From the NCBI GenBank assembly GCA_035506215.1, contig DATJPW010000197.1:1-18342 (forward strand): DNA of 18,342 nucleotides, in the 5' to 3' direction. A program made the position numbers and the translations under genes. The notes under the pieces were generated by a model. The model was not told where the DNA came from. It did not search any database and worked only from the letters and a program-made list of their open reading frames with translations. The stretch's first letter is position 1, and every line of letters begins with the position of its first letter. This DNA is from DATJPW01 sp035506215 (GTDB lineage: Bacteria > Desulfobacterota > Desulfomonilia > Desulfomonilales > Desulfomonilaceae). Of this stretch, positions 1 through 7,676 are shown one piece after another.

Positions 1-280
1 TTTTAATGCCGAGCATCCACCCAACGATCCGCGTTGCCTCTGTTCGGGCATCAAGGGTGTTTCCTTTGAGTGTAACCTCTATCTTTGGCTCCCCCTTGGA
101 TTCAATCTGTCTAGTTCGAATCAAGATAGGTTTTCCTTTGATTACAAGGACTCTCTGGTAAACACCGTCAGACCAGCTGTCAAAAGAGTTCTCTTTTCTT
201 CTGCGCAAGGCCCACACGGTCAAGTCGAGTCTGAACGGTGGCACTACCGAAAGAAGGATTTTTTCCTCATAAAGACTCAT
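1..280 (-). CDS. DNA glycosylase, AlkA/3-methyladenine DNA glycosylase family, N-terminal part (3' end outside the window)
   Basis: Reading the minus strand from an ATG at 280 gives 93 uninterrupted codons running off the left edge. The translation has a PPFRLDLTVWALRRR segment near residues 14-28, a WSDGVYQRVLV segment near 41-51 and RIVGWMLG close to the window edge. This order resembles the N-terminal domain of the DNA-3-methyladenine glycosylase 2 family, which excises alkylated purines in base-excision repair. The catalytic helix-hairpin-helix domain and its Asp would lie outside the window, so activity cannot be judged. No strong ribosome-binding site is visible before the ATG; the upstream sequence is AT-rich. 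No operon partner is visible. The assignment rests on recalled family similarity alone; the frame itself is clear. Confidence 0.6.
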   Translation of the reverse strand, partial: MSLYEEKILLSVVPPFRLDLTVWALRRRKENSFDSWSDGVYQRVLVIKGKPILIRTRQIESKGEPKIEVTLKGNTLDARTEATRIVGWMLGIK

Positions 281-633
281 ATTTATTCAATACCGCCGGC
301 TTCGGATCGCTTTTATTAACGACCTGATCAGCTAATCAGTATGTAGAAGACATCCATTTCAGATGTGCCTACGGCCGAAGTGCAAAGATGTACAATCTAC
401 GAGCACATCCTCTGGTGCCAAACCTAAAACTCGATTTCTCCCCGAGCTTTTCGTTCTAGTGGCAGGAGACTGGCGTATAGAAACCTGTGACAGGGGACCT
501 CGACCCCGACGGTCTGAGCAAGCCGCACAATGTGGCGCCGATCTCCGTTTCCAGTTCCGAAGGGAGCCCTTCTTTGACGTCGGCCAACATGTTGCCGGCT
601 GAAGCCACCGCTTAGGCACTCTCCCGGGCAGCT
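281..633. other. Intergenic stretch, no recognisable gene
   Basis: Both strands can be read as short open frames here (for example 363-602 plus and 424-639 minus). Their translations are rich in Arg, Ser and Cys and show no domain or motif, and they overlap each other, so I treat them as chance frames. The region separates the glycosylase from the tRNA-associated repeat. Confidence 0.5.
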
Positions 634-757
634 TATCAAAAAGTGGCAGAAAAAGCGGGGAAAAAAGTTTGGGGGAAAATGGGCTGTGGCAACAGTAACC
701 CACTGTAATAATTGGCAGTCCCAAGGGGAATCGAACCCCTCTCTCCGCCGTGAGAGG
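634..757 (-). repeat. Left copy of a ~125-bp direct repeat containing a tRNA-Glu 3' end
   Basis: This stretch matches 8649-8777 in the same orientation. Shared blocks include TCAAAAAGTGGCAGAAAAAG, GGGGGAAAATGGGC, GGCAGTCCCAAGGGGAATCG and CTCCGCCGTGAGAG. The homology covers the 3' half of a tRNA-Glu gene plus about 80 bp of its downstream flank (lower coordinates, because the tRNA reads on the minus strand). The segment between the tRNA end and the poly-purine block (about 685-712) is not conserved between copies. A repeat of this kind at both ends of a gene block is the usual signature of integration at a tRNA 3' end, but other duplication routes are possible. Confidence 0.75.
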
Positions 758-761
758 GCGG
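713..761 (-). pseudogene. tRNA-Glu(CTC), 3' half only
   Basis: On the minus strand this reads as an anticodon arm CCGCC-CTCTCAC-GGCGG with anticodon CTC, a variable region AGAG, a T-arm AGGGG-TTCGATT-CCCCT, the acceptor 3' strand TGGGACT, discriminator G and an encoded CCA. All stems present are perfectly paired. The D-arm and the 5' acceptor strand, expected at about 762-790, are absent: the sequence there (GGCAAGATCTTG on the plus strand) cannot pair with the acceptor. It is therefore a truncated gene, probably cut by a recombination event in or beside the anticodon stem. It cannot give a functional tRNA. Confidence 0.8.
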
Positions 762-879
762 GGCAAGATCTTGTATAATCAAGTAGTTATCCACATTTTC
801 CGAAATCAAGCGCCCTCAACGTCCCTCAATGTAACGCAATGTTACTCAATATCCAGGCCAAACGAAGGAAAGCGGGGGA

Positions 880-1079
880 AAGGCATGTGGGCGGTGACAA
901 ATCCACCACCATAAAAATATGGCAGGTCGTTTCGGTGAGACAGGTGCTCCTTGGCTTACCAGACGTTCGTGATGATTTTCTCAACAGTAAAGCGATTCCG
1001 CTTTTTCATCCTGACCTCCTATAGGATCCAGATCCTGCCATAACACTAACTCAGAACCTGGACCAGTTCTTGGGGGTCA
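880..1079 (-). mobile_element. IS3-family element, left-end remnant with start of orfA
   Basis: The minus strand begins at 1079 with TGACCCCCAAGAACTGG, a 5'-TGA terminus of IS3 type. It then has AGGAGGT at 1014-1020 and an ATG at 1009, giving MKKRNRFTVEKII, the usual opening of IS3-family OrfA. The frame stops after 17 codons. A GAPVS-like and an IFLWW-like fragment in shifted frames (about 880-955) recall the conserved 'A-P-V-S ... Q-T-F-Y-R-W' stretch of OrfA, so the gene looks decayed. The terminal TGA directly abuts the IS5-family fragment, suggesting insertion into it. The lower boundary is approximate. Confidence 0.55.
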
Positions 1080-1513
1080 TGTCAGTGCCTGGTATTGGTC
1101 GATGGCGAGGGTATTCCTCTCGCAAGCCATACCGACAGTGCCTCGCCGGCTGAGATCACTCTCCTTGATAAGGTTATCGGAGAAATCCGAGTCCCCAAAC
1201 TAGGGCCAGGAAGACCACGGACCCGACCGAAGCGAGTGATCGGAGACAAGGCCTATGACAGCGACCCGGCTCGCAAGCGTTTGAAGAAGAGAGGCATCAA
1301 TCTTCTTGTTCCGCATCGAAAAACCATCGCAACGTCAATCGACAGGATGACCGACTATGGGATCGCTACAGGAGACGATATGCAATCGAGCGAACGTTCA
1401 GTTGGATCACAAACTACCGACGCATCGTTGTTAGATATGAGAATCATATCAATATGTTCGTGGCCTTCTTCCAGCTCGCGTGCGTCATGGTAACGTTGAA
1501 AAAATGTTTATGA
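1080..1513 (+). pseudogene. IS5-family transposase, C-terminal fragment with a frameshift
   Basis: The frame from about 1083 reads CLVLVDGEGIPLAS, then a GRPRTRPKRVIGDKAYDS segment holding the second catalytic Asp of the DDE triad. It continues to VPHRK at about 1320, where the reading frame breaks. One frame over, the protein resumes as RYRRRYAIERTFSWITNY and continues to a TGA at 1511-1513; the Glu of IERTF is the third catalytic acidic residue. Restoring one A in the five-A run near 1319-1323 joins the two parts without a stop. The N-terminus, including the first catalytic Asp, is missing, lost where the IS3 end joins. It is therefore a dead IS5-family (IS4/IS5 superfamily) transposase. 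The element's right end probably lies shortly after the stop. Confidence 0.8.
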
Positions 1514-1533
1514 GTTTTGCAACCACGTCTAAG

Positions 1534-1557
1534 AAGCGCTAAATTCAGGAAGCGCTT
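1534..1557. terminator. Weak hairpin between convergent reading frames
   Basis: AAGCGCT at 1534-1540 pairs with AGCGCTT at 1551-1557 across a 10-nt loop. It lies between the plus-strand transposase fragment and the end of the minus-strand zinc-ribbon gene, where a bidirectional terminator would be expected. The T-run on either strand is poor, so termination is only a possibility. Confidence 0.25.
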
Positions 1558-1620
1558 TGGAAAACAGCAAGCTTGTGAATTCGTCAAAGTTCTACCATGG
1601 CCAATTTCTATCATGGCAGC

Positions 1621-2169
1621 TCAGCGCAAATCTCCCGGTGCTAAGATCGTCGACTTACCCTCTTTATCCTTCTTTCCAGGGCTAATCCTTTCAAACACGA
1701 CGCCACAGTAGGGGCACTCGCTGGGAGAAGATGGATCTTTAGGCTTCTGACACTTTGGACAGAGGTCCATCGTACTTTCCTCGTCCTTCTCTGAATCTAT
1801 ATTCTGGCTTACTCTGCGCTTCCGAGTACTTATTGCGTCAGAGATCGCCTTCGAGACCCTCGTGTCCAAATAATATCCCGAATTTAAAATGCGGTCGGTC
1901 AATGTCTCCGAGGGTTCTTCAACAATGCCGACAGCGGTAGATGCTGATAGCTGCGGGCGCTGCCTTTCTTCCATCCCAGGAGCCTTTTTCTCCCGCCCGT
2001 AGTATTCATATTCCGATAGCAGCCCCTTTTCAATGAGTGCAGCGTAAACCCGTTTCAGTTGAACGAGGCTGATTCCGTATTTTTCCAAAAGATAGAAGTC
2101 ATCGGGTTTTTCCCTGAAGGAAGCGAGAAATTCTTTGGCCTTAATGGTCTTTTGGGGGGTCTCATTCAT
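1621..2169 (-). CDS. Conserved-type hypothetical protein with C-terminal CxxC zinc ribbon
   Basis: A 182-residue soluble protein of unknown function. Residues 9-57 form a predicted helical module (KAKEFLASFREKPDD, then LLEKYGISLVQLKRVYAALIEKGLL). It resembles the short 'activation/linker' repeats seen before regulatory domains in deltaproteobacterial proteins, with a helix-turn-helix-like character. A low-complexity linker follows. Residues 137-155 carry CPKC and CPYCGVVF with a 12-residue spacing (Cys 137, 140, 152, 155), a typical zinc ribbon. A start at 2169 is supported by AGGAGG about 11 nt upstream. The gene lies 117 bp downstream of the hybrid kinase on the same strand, so co-transcription or a shared role is plausible but not shown. 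A 14-bp palindrome sits in the gap. No enzymatic motif is visible; protein- or DNA-binding is the most that can be inferred. Confidence 0.75.
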   Translation of the reverse strand: MNETPQKTIKAKEFLASFREKPDDFYLLEKYGISLVQLKRVYAALIEKGLLSEYEYYGREKKAPGMEERQRPQLSASTAVGIVEEPSETLTDRILNSGYYLDTRVSKAISDAISTRKRRVSQNIDSEKDEESTMDLCPKCQKPKDPSSPSECPYCGVVFERISPGKKDKEGKSTILAPGDLR

Positions 2170-2197
2170 TGAATCTGCGTCCTCCTATCGGAGTCTA

Positions 2198-2211
2198 TGC
2201 ATAATTATGCA
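2198..2211. promoter_or_regulatory. Perfect 14-bp palindrome upstream of the zinc-ribbon gene
   Basis: TGCATAATTATGCA is a perfect inverted repeat in the 117-bp gap between the kinase and the zinc-ribbon gene, ending about 29 nt before the latter's start. On the minus strand it contains CATAAT, which could serve as a -10 element, although no good -35 is seen 16-18 bp upstream. It could be an operator or simply an AT-rich promoter core. Confidence 0.35.
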
Positions 2212-2286
2212 GCCTACTGCCTTCTCTGGATCAGGCACTCGATACCCCTTTCTAACCCATTGGCGGAAGGCTAATCGAGAGCAATC

Positions 2287-5200
2287 TCAATCCTCGTCGA
2301 GTATCCTGCGAACATCGCGGAGCAGTTCCTTTATGCGGAACGGCTTGTTTACAAAGCCCTTTGCACCCATGTGAAGCATCTCTTTTACTGACGCATCAGC
2401 CGAATACCCGCTGGCCACAAGGACCTTTACTTGGGGATCAATTTTCTGCAGCTCCCGGAGACATTCCCTACCACCCATCTCTGGCATAATCAGATCCAAG
2501 ACTACCAAGGAAATGTGTGTTCGCTCCTTCTTCAACAGATCCAGGGCTTCTCTGCCGTTCCCTGCCACAAGCACCTGGTAACCTGCCTTGCCGAGAATCC
2601 TGACCCCCAGCTCTCTTACAAACTCTTCATCGTCAACGAGCAGAATGGTTTCGATACCGAATGCAGGCACAAAGTCGCTGTCTTGCACCCTTTGTTCCTC
2701 CTGGTTTTCTATGGCAGGGAAATACACCTTGAACGTGGTTCCCCTGCCTGTTTCGCTGTAACAGATAATGTGACCGCCGTGCTGCTTGATGATTCCGTAC
2801 ACCGTGGCCAATCCCAGCCCAGTTCCCCTTCCCAATTCCTTGGTAGTAAAAAATGGCTCGAAGATATGTCCTAAAGTTTCCTTGTCCATTCCCTGGCCGG
2901 TATCAGAAACACAAAGCAAAACATAGGAGCCTGGTTTGGCTTCCAGGTGCAGTCGGCAGTAATCTTCGTCGAGTATCACGTTTTCGGTACTGATAGTGAG
3001 GGACCCTGTCTCGCCCATGGCATCCATCGCATTCACCACAAGGTTCATGATTACCTGGTCAACCTGACCCGGATCTGCGTTCACCCTCTCCAAGTCCTCT
3101 GCCAGTTCAAGCCGAATGTCTATCATTCGTGGAATGGTGCGCCGCAGGAGTTCTTCCACTCCCTTTACTTGCCTGTTAATGTCCAAAGGAACGGGCTTGG
3201 AATCAGCCTTTCTACCAAACGCGAGAAGCTTTTGTACCAATTCGGCCCCGCTTTGAGATGCATGATGGATCTTGTGAAGGTCTTCATATTCGGCATCATT
3301 CGGGCTTTTCTCGTTGAGTAAGAGTTCTGAGTACCCGAGGGTAACCTGGAGAAGGTTATTAAAATCATGGGCGATACCGCCCGCTAGCGTCCCCACTGCC
3401 TCCATCTTCTGGGCCTGGAGGAGCTGCTGTTGAACTGCCAGCTCATCAGTAACATCCCGCTTCACGGCCACGAAATTCACAATCCTTCCGGCTCTATCTC
3501 GGACCGGAGAAATTGTAGCGTCCTCCGTGTAAAGCTTTCCATCCTTTCTCCTGTTGATAAAACGTCCCCTCCAAACCTTGCCGTGCGTGATACTATTCCA
3601 GAGGTCTCTGTAGAATCCCTCTTCCTGTTCACCACTTTTCAGAATGCTCGGGTTCCTACCGAGCACTTCATTCTTGGTATATCCGGTGATCTTTTCGAAC
3701 GCAGGGTTTACGTACTGGATTGACCCAGAGGGATCAGTGATCACTATTGTCTCCTCCGCCTGTTCCACTGCTGTAGCCAGACGCCGACGAGCAAGTTCCG
3801 AGCGCTTTCGACCTGAGACATCTCTCAGCCATACCTGCACACCCGGCTCGCCTCTCACTGTCATTGCTCGGGCGGTGATCTCACCGTCGAAGAACGTACC
3901 GTCTTTTCGCTGCAATTTGACCTCGTACGGTGAGACAACCTCCTCGCCTCGCATGCGGGCAATGGCTCTCTGGCTTGTTACTGCCCGGTAATCCGGATGA
4001 TATATTAGCCAGTGATCCAGCCCCTGCAGTTCCTGAGGAGAATAACCCAACATCTCGTGGAGTCGTGAGTTGGCGAAAATGATCTTTGAACCCTGTTGGA
4101 CAAACATGCCATGAAAACTTTCCTCCACTAGATTACGATACCACTCTTGACTTTCCTTGAGTTCCTCTTCCATCTGCTTGCGTTCAGTAATATCGGTCGC
4201 GAAGACCTGTACCGCGGGCCTGCCTTTCCATGAAATTGGACCGGAATCAATTTCTATCCACCTGGTTTTTCCGTCCTTAGTCAATACCCTGTGAGCATAA
4301 CGCTCCGGGATCTCCTCTCCTTGGGCCCGCCGCAATGATCGGTTCACAACCATGTCCCGGTCATCGGGGTGGATGAATTCCCCGAAAGGTCTAGAGAGCA
4401 ACTCCTCCTGACTGTATCCCCAGATTCTCGCAGCGGCCGGATTCACGAACCTGTGATATCCGTCCTGAGCAACAAGGATTGCTTCGTGAGCCTTCTCCAC
4501 CAGGACCCGATACTTTTCTTCCGATTCTCGCAGAGCCTCTTGCACCTGTCTTCGGTCTGTCACGTCAATGACGATAGAAAACAAAACTGTCCTCCCACCA
4601 AAAGCAACGGGCCCGGTATAAACTTCAACATCTCGGACTTCCCCGCCAGCCAGACGGTGGCGGAAGTCAAAGAATCTCTGTTGCTGCTGTTTAGCCTTTT
4701 GGAGTAGCTCAGATATCTTTTCCTGGGGAAGGGTGTTGATTTCGGTAATCTTCTTTTTCACCAGTTCTTCCCTGGAATAGCCATAAAAGGCACACGCTGC
4801 TGGACTGCAGTCCTCTATCTTGCCGGTCTCTGGATCGATGAGCAGCATCACTACATGCTGATTTTCAAAGATGGCCCTGAAGCGCTTCTCACTCCTACTT
4901 AGGGCTTCCTCGGCCTGTTTTCTTTCTGTTATGTCCGTGATTGCGGCAATGGTTCCCCTGGAAGGATTAAACGGATCTAGAGCTTTCATCCTTATGTGGC
5001 CGTCAAAGATGGAACCGTCTTGTCGTATGAACGTGGCATCGGTTTGAGTGACGAGCCCAAGGCTTAGGTCCGGGTACATTTCTTTGCCGACCCTTTCATA
5101 CTGTGCCTGCGAGGGATAAACTATCGAGGCATCCTGATCCATGTACTGTTGGCTTTCAAAGCCGAACATCTCCTCCCATGCTCGATTTACCCATTTGATT

Positions 5201-6249
5201 TTCCTTTCTTCCGTAAGCCCTATCGCCACAGGAGATGTGGACAAGATGCCTTTCATCATCTGCTCGCTCTGCGCCAGGGATTCCTCCGCGTTCTTGCGTT
5301 CCGTGATGTCCTCCACAAAGCCTTCCAGATGCTTCGCTTCACCGTCACAATCACGAACCACTCGAAAGTAGAGCTGGCCCCAAAACAGGCTGCCATCTTT
5401 TCTGCGATACCGGTTTTCTGCCCTTACGAAGCCGTCCGTTTTCAGAGCAAGATCTATCAGCATCTTGCGTCTCTCAGGCTGAACATATATGCGCTCAGCA
5501 ACATTATCGATCTCCAGCGTAGCCTCTTCTGCTGAAGCATATCCAAACATCCTGGCATATGCCGGATTGACGCTGAGGACTCTACCATCATAGGTTGACT
5601 GAAAGATTCCCACAGGAGCCCCTTCGATCAAGTCTCTATATTTTCGCTCGCTTTCTTCCAGATCGGCTTCAGCCTTCTTGCGGTCGGTGATGTCGAATGC
5701 GACTGTTCGAAAACCCCCAAGCAGACCGTCCTGATTTCTAATTAACTGGCTCTCCAGATGCATAAAGACTTGGTTCCCATCTTTTTTCGGTATTTGGACA
5801 TCGCAAGTCTGCTTGGATTGAGTCTCAAGGACTCGCCTGAAGTGGAGATACAGAATGTCCCCACCTTCTTGATTGACAAAGCCGGCCAATGGTTTGCCTA
5901 GCAGAAGAGCTGTCTCAACACCCAAGAGACTACTGCCAGTGAGGTTGGCCTCTCGGATCACTCCGTTCTGGTCCAATGTGAAATAGCCGACAGGAGCAAA
6001 GTCATATAGCTCCGCATACGGCTCGAGCGAGGCTCTGAGTTCTTGCTGAGTGCGGCGGAGTTCATCATTCTGTAGCTCCAGTTCAATTTGATGCACCTGC
6101 AGCTCATGAATCAGTTGTCGAAGCTTTTCAGAGGAGGTATCTGATAGCTCCGAGACGTCAAATTGTTTGTCCGCAACCCTCTGCTCTGCCCGCCGTCGCA
6201 GTCCAGAGAAGTGGTCTTTGGAGCTCTTGTCCTGTGCCATGAGGTCCAT
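2287..6249 (-). CDS. Soluble hybrid sensor histidine kinase with seven PAS domains and a C-terminal receiver
   Basis: A 1320-residue cytoplasmic two-component sensor. It has no membrane segment. Order: charged coiled-coil N-terminus (about 10-75), then seven PAS/PAC units at about 78-195, 200-320, 326-446, 452-572, 576-695, 699-816 and 822-940. Most end in the DITERK-type PAC tail. A HisKA domain follows with the phospho-accepting His961 in IAHDFNN. The HATPase domain has the N-box (Asn1069/Asn1073), DTGQGMD at 1116-1122 and GRGTGLGL near 1141-1148. The receiver domain (about 1199-1320) has acidic pocket Asp1206/Asp1207, phosphoacceptor Asp1252, Ser1280 and Lys1302, so every catalytic position is intact. 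The HDFNN form of the H-box is common in PAS-rich hybrid kinases. An in-frame ATG three codons downstream (6240) has GGAGA at better spacing and may be the true start. No DNA-binding response regulator is adjacent. The signal sensed cannot be deduced; PAS domains bind small ligands, haem or flavin, and no diagnostic residue was identified. Confidence 0.93.
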   Translation of the reverse strand: MDLMAQDKSSKDHFSGLRRRAEQRVADKQFDVSELSDTSSEKLRQLIHELQVHQIELELQNDELRRTQQELRASLEPYAELYDFAPVGYFTLDQNGVIREANLTGSSLLGVETALLLGKPLAGFVNQEGGDILYLHFRRVLETQSKQTCDVQIPKKDGNQVFMHLESQLIRNQDGLLGGFRTVAFDITDRKKAEADLEESERKYRDLIEGAPVGIFQSTYDGRVLSVNPAYARMFGYASAEEATLEIDNVAERIYVQPERRKMLIDLALKTDGFVRAENRYRRKDGSLFWGQLYFRVVRDCDGEAKHLEGFVEDITERKNAEESLAQSEQMMKGILSTSPVAIGLTEERKIKWVNRAWEEMFGFESQQYMDQDASIVYPSQAQYERVGKEMYPDLSLGLVTQTDATFIRQDGSIFDGHIRMKALDPFNPSRGTIAAITDITERKQAEEALSRSEKRFRAIFENQHVVMLLIDPETGKIEDCSPAACAFYGYSREELVKKKITEINTLPQEKISELLQKAKQQQQRFFDFRHRLAGGEVRDVEVYTGPVAFGGRTVLFSIVIDVTDRRQVQEALRESEEKYRVLVEKAHEAILVAQDGYHRFVNPAAARIWGYSQEELLSRPFGEFIHPDDRDMVVNRSLRRAQGEEIPERYAHRVLTKDGKTRWIEIDSGPISWKGRPAVQVFATDITERKQMEEELKESQEWYRNLVEESFHGMFVQQGSKIIFANSRLHEMLGYSPQELQGLDHWLIYHPDYRAVTSQRAIARMRGEEVVSPYEVKLQRKDGTFFDGEITARAMTVRGEPGVQVWLRDVSGRKRSELARRRLATAVEQAEETIVITDPSGSIQYVNPAFEKITGYTKNEVLGRNPSILKSGEQEEGFYRDLWNSITHGKVWRGRFINRRKDGKLYTEDATISPVRDRAGRIVNFVAVKRDVTDELAVQQQLLQAQKMEAVGTLAGGIAHDFNNLLQVTLGYSELLLNEKSPNDAEYEDLHKIHHASQSGAELVQKLLAFGRKADSKPVPLDINRQVKGVEELLRRTIPRMIDIRLELAEDLERVNADPGQVDQVIMNLVVNAMDAMGETGSLTISTENVILDEDYCRLHLEAKPGSYVLLCVSDTGQGMDKETLGHIFEPFFTTKELGRGTGLGLATVYGIIKQHGGHIICYSETGRGTTFKVYFPAIENQEEQRVQDSDFVPAFGIETILLVDDEEFVRELGVRILGKAGYQVLVAGNGREALDLLKKERTHISLVVLDLIMPEMGGRECLRELQKIDPQVKVLVASGYSADASVKEMLHMGAKGFVNKPFRIKELLRDVRRILDED

Positions 6250-7611
6250 TCTCCATTGCTGGCTTGGATACCGAGCGGTGAAAGAGGCATGTCAAACTTT
6301 AAGACAATACCATAGAAATTAGGGGCGGCGCATGTCGTCAGCGGCAGCGGGAATTTTGGCGTGTGAGCTCAGAAAACAATTTTGGCCCCAGAATTTCCAC
6401 GATTCCTTTCGCTTACACAAGCTTAAGATATGTCAAGTGGATTCGCTCCTGATATGATCTTCTGCTATTTGATCCGTTGCCAGGGAGACTGCCCTTATGC
6501 CTCAACGGTAGACCCGTCAATCCTCCCGCCGTGAAAGACCTGCCAGAAGGCTGTCAGCTCGCCCCCATTGAGCTAGAGAGAAATTTTCCCAATTCCTGAT
6601 CTGTTACTTGTACATGCTCTCTTGTCCAGTTTCTCAGATTTGAGTCAACCGAGACCGCAACCTCAACGGGGATTCTCCCTGCAAACGCTCACCAGGTATC
6701 CCCAGCAGAGCAACTGCCGTGCCAAGGTGAATCAAATTCGCTTCAATTGGTATTTCCTGCAATATTAGTTGGATAGGCCGAACGAGCAGGAGGGAATTTG
6801 ACCGAAGTGCTTTGAGCAAACGAAATTTGGACCGTTTCGGCCCATTGTTGCCAGCCATTCCAAAGCAACAATTGTAAAATTAGGTAGTTAACAATGAGCC
6901 TGAGCGACTCATATAAGATCGGACGTCTCTATTGCCGGATGTTCGAGAAAAAAAACGCTTGGCTTTTCGGCCTTTTCACGTAAGAAATGGCCGCGGAGCC
7001 AGTCTTCCCTTTGACCATCAAGGTCACCGTCTGGTTTCATTCTACGCTTCACAGGACGAACGCTGCTGCATTTTCACGGTTAGAGAAGGGGTAGAGGTTG
7101 GCGCGTACAGGTCAGGGACACCTAGAATTGATCGTAGGGTTCTTTTTCATCGCCCATAAGAAAGTTTGTCAAATTGCTCCGGAAAATGATGGCGGCTTGC
7201 TCTAACTTCCCTGTACCATATCGTGATTGATTCTATTGCATCAGCTTGAACAAACCTGGCACGTGTTTTTGACTCCTGAGTTTACTGCCCTGCCCTCCAT
7301 TTTATGTACCACTAATTAAGTTAGAGGTGTAGTACCGTGATTTCGAGATATAGGGACAGGGGCTCTTGATTCAGTGCCGACGACCCAAGTTGTGAGTATA
7401 GTCTCGGGAGCCGGTAGTGCAGTGAGCTGTGTGGCCTGAATGTGACGTCGCGGATTGGCCTGGAGTTTGCTCTCGATGCATTTCAGGGGAGATGTGGTCG
7501 ATTCTTGTCCGGAATCGGCATCGGCACTGCCCCGGTTCTCGGGTGCCGATTCGTGTAGACTTACGCCCGGTGCAATATGTATGAGCTGAGCGCCGCCTTT
7601 GGTCAGGAAGG
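6250..7611. other. 1.3-kb stretch with no recognisable gene
   Basis: Short frames exist on both strands (6634-6858 minus, 6932-7159 plus, 7316-7783 minus) but show no signal peptide, domain or motif, and none has a convincing ribosome-binding site. The 6480-6600 part holds GC-rich, tRNA-like pieces (a GCTC...GAGC D-arm-like hairpin and a CGCCGTGAAAG element) but does not fold as a tRNA. TTGACA on the minus strand at 6290-6295 is a possible -35 for the kinase, without a good -10. The stretch is most likely decayed DNA plus the kinase promoter region. Confidence 0.5.
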
Positions 7612-7640
7612 TTACGGTTCTCCCGGGGAAGTGGTATATT
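7612..7640 (+). promoter_or_regulatory. Possible sigma-70-type promoter for the alpha/beta hydrolase
   Basis: TTACGG at 7612-7617 and TATATT at 7635-7640 are separated by 17 bp, and the ATG follows at 7677. The -10 lies inside an inverted repeat (GGGGAA at 7625-7630 with TTCCCC at 7640-7645), which could also form a hairpin in the DNA or a short leader. The call rests on sequence match alone. Confidence 0.3.
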
Positions 7641-7676
7641 TCCCCTCCCGTGCCTATCATCTGCCAGGGGGACATC

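Noticed and set aside
359..766. Open frames on both strands (135-aa minus, 79-aa plus, 71-aa minus)
   Set aside because: They overlap each other and the tRNA-Glu repeat, have no ribosome-binding site and show no motif.
6480..6600. tRNA-like segment with a GCTC/GAGC hairpin and a CGCCGTGAAAG piece resembling tRNA-Glu
   Set aside because: The anticodon stem does not pair, there is no T-arm with GTTCGA/TTCGATT, and no CCA end; at most a tiny scrap.
6634..6858. 74-aa minus-strand open frame
   Set aside because: No recognisable domain, no ribosome-binding site, composition looks random; left as non-coding.
7250..7275. CTGGCACGTGTTTTTGA as a sigma-54 promoter
   Set aside because: The -12 element reads TTTGA and the G is one base off the required spacing; no gene starts close downstream.
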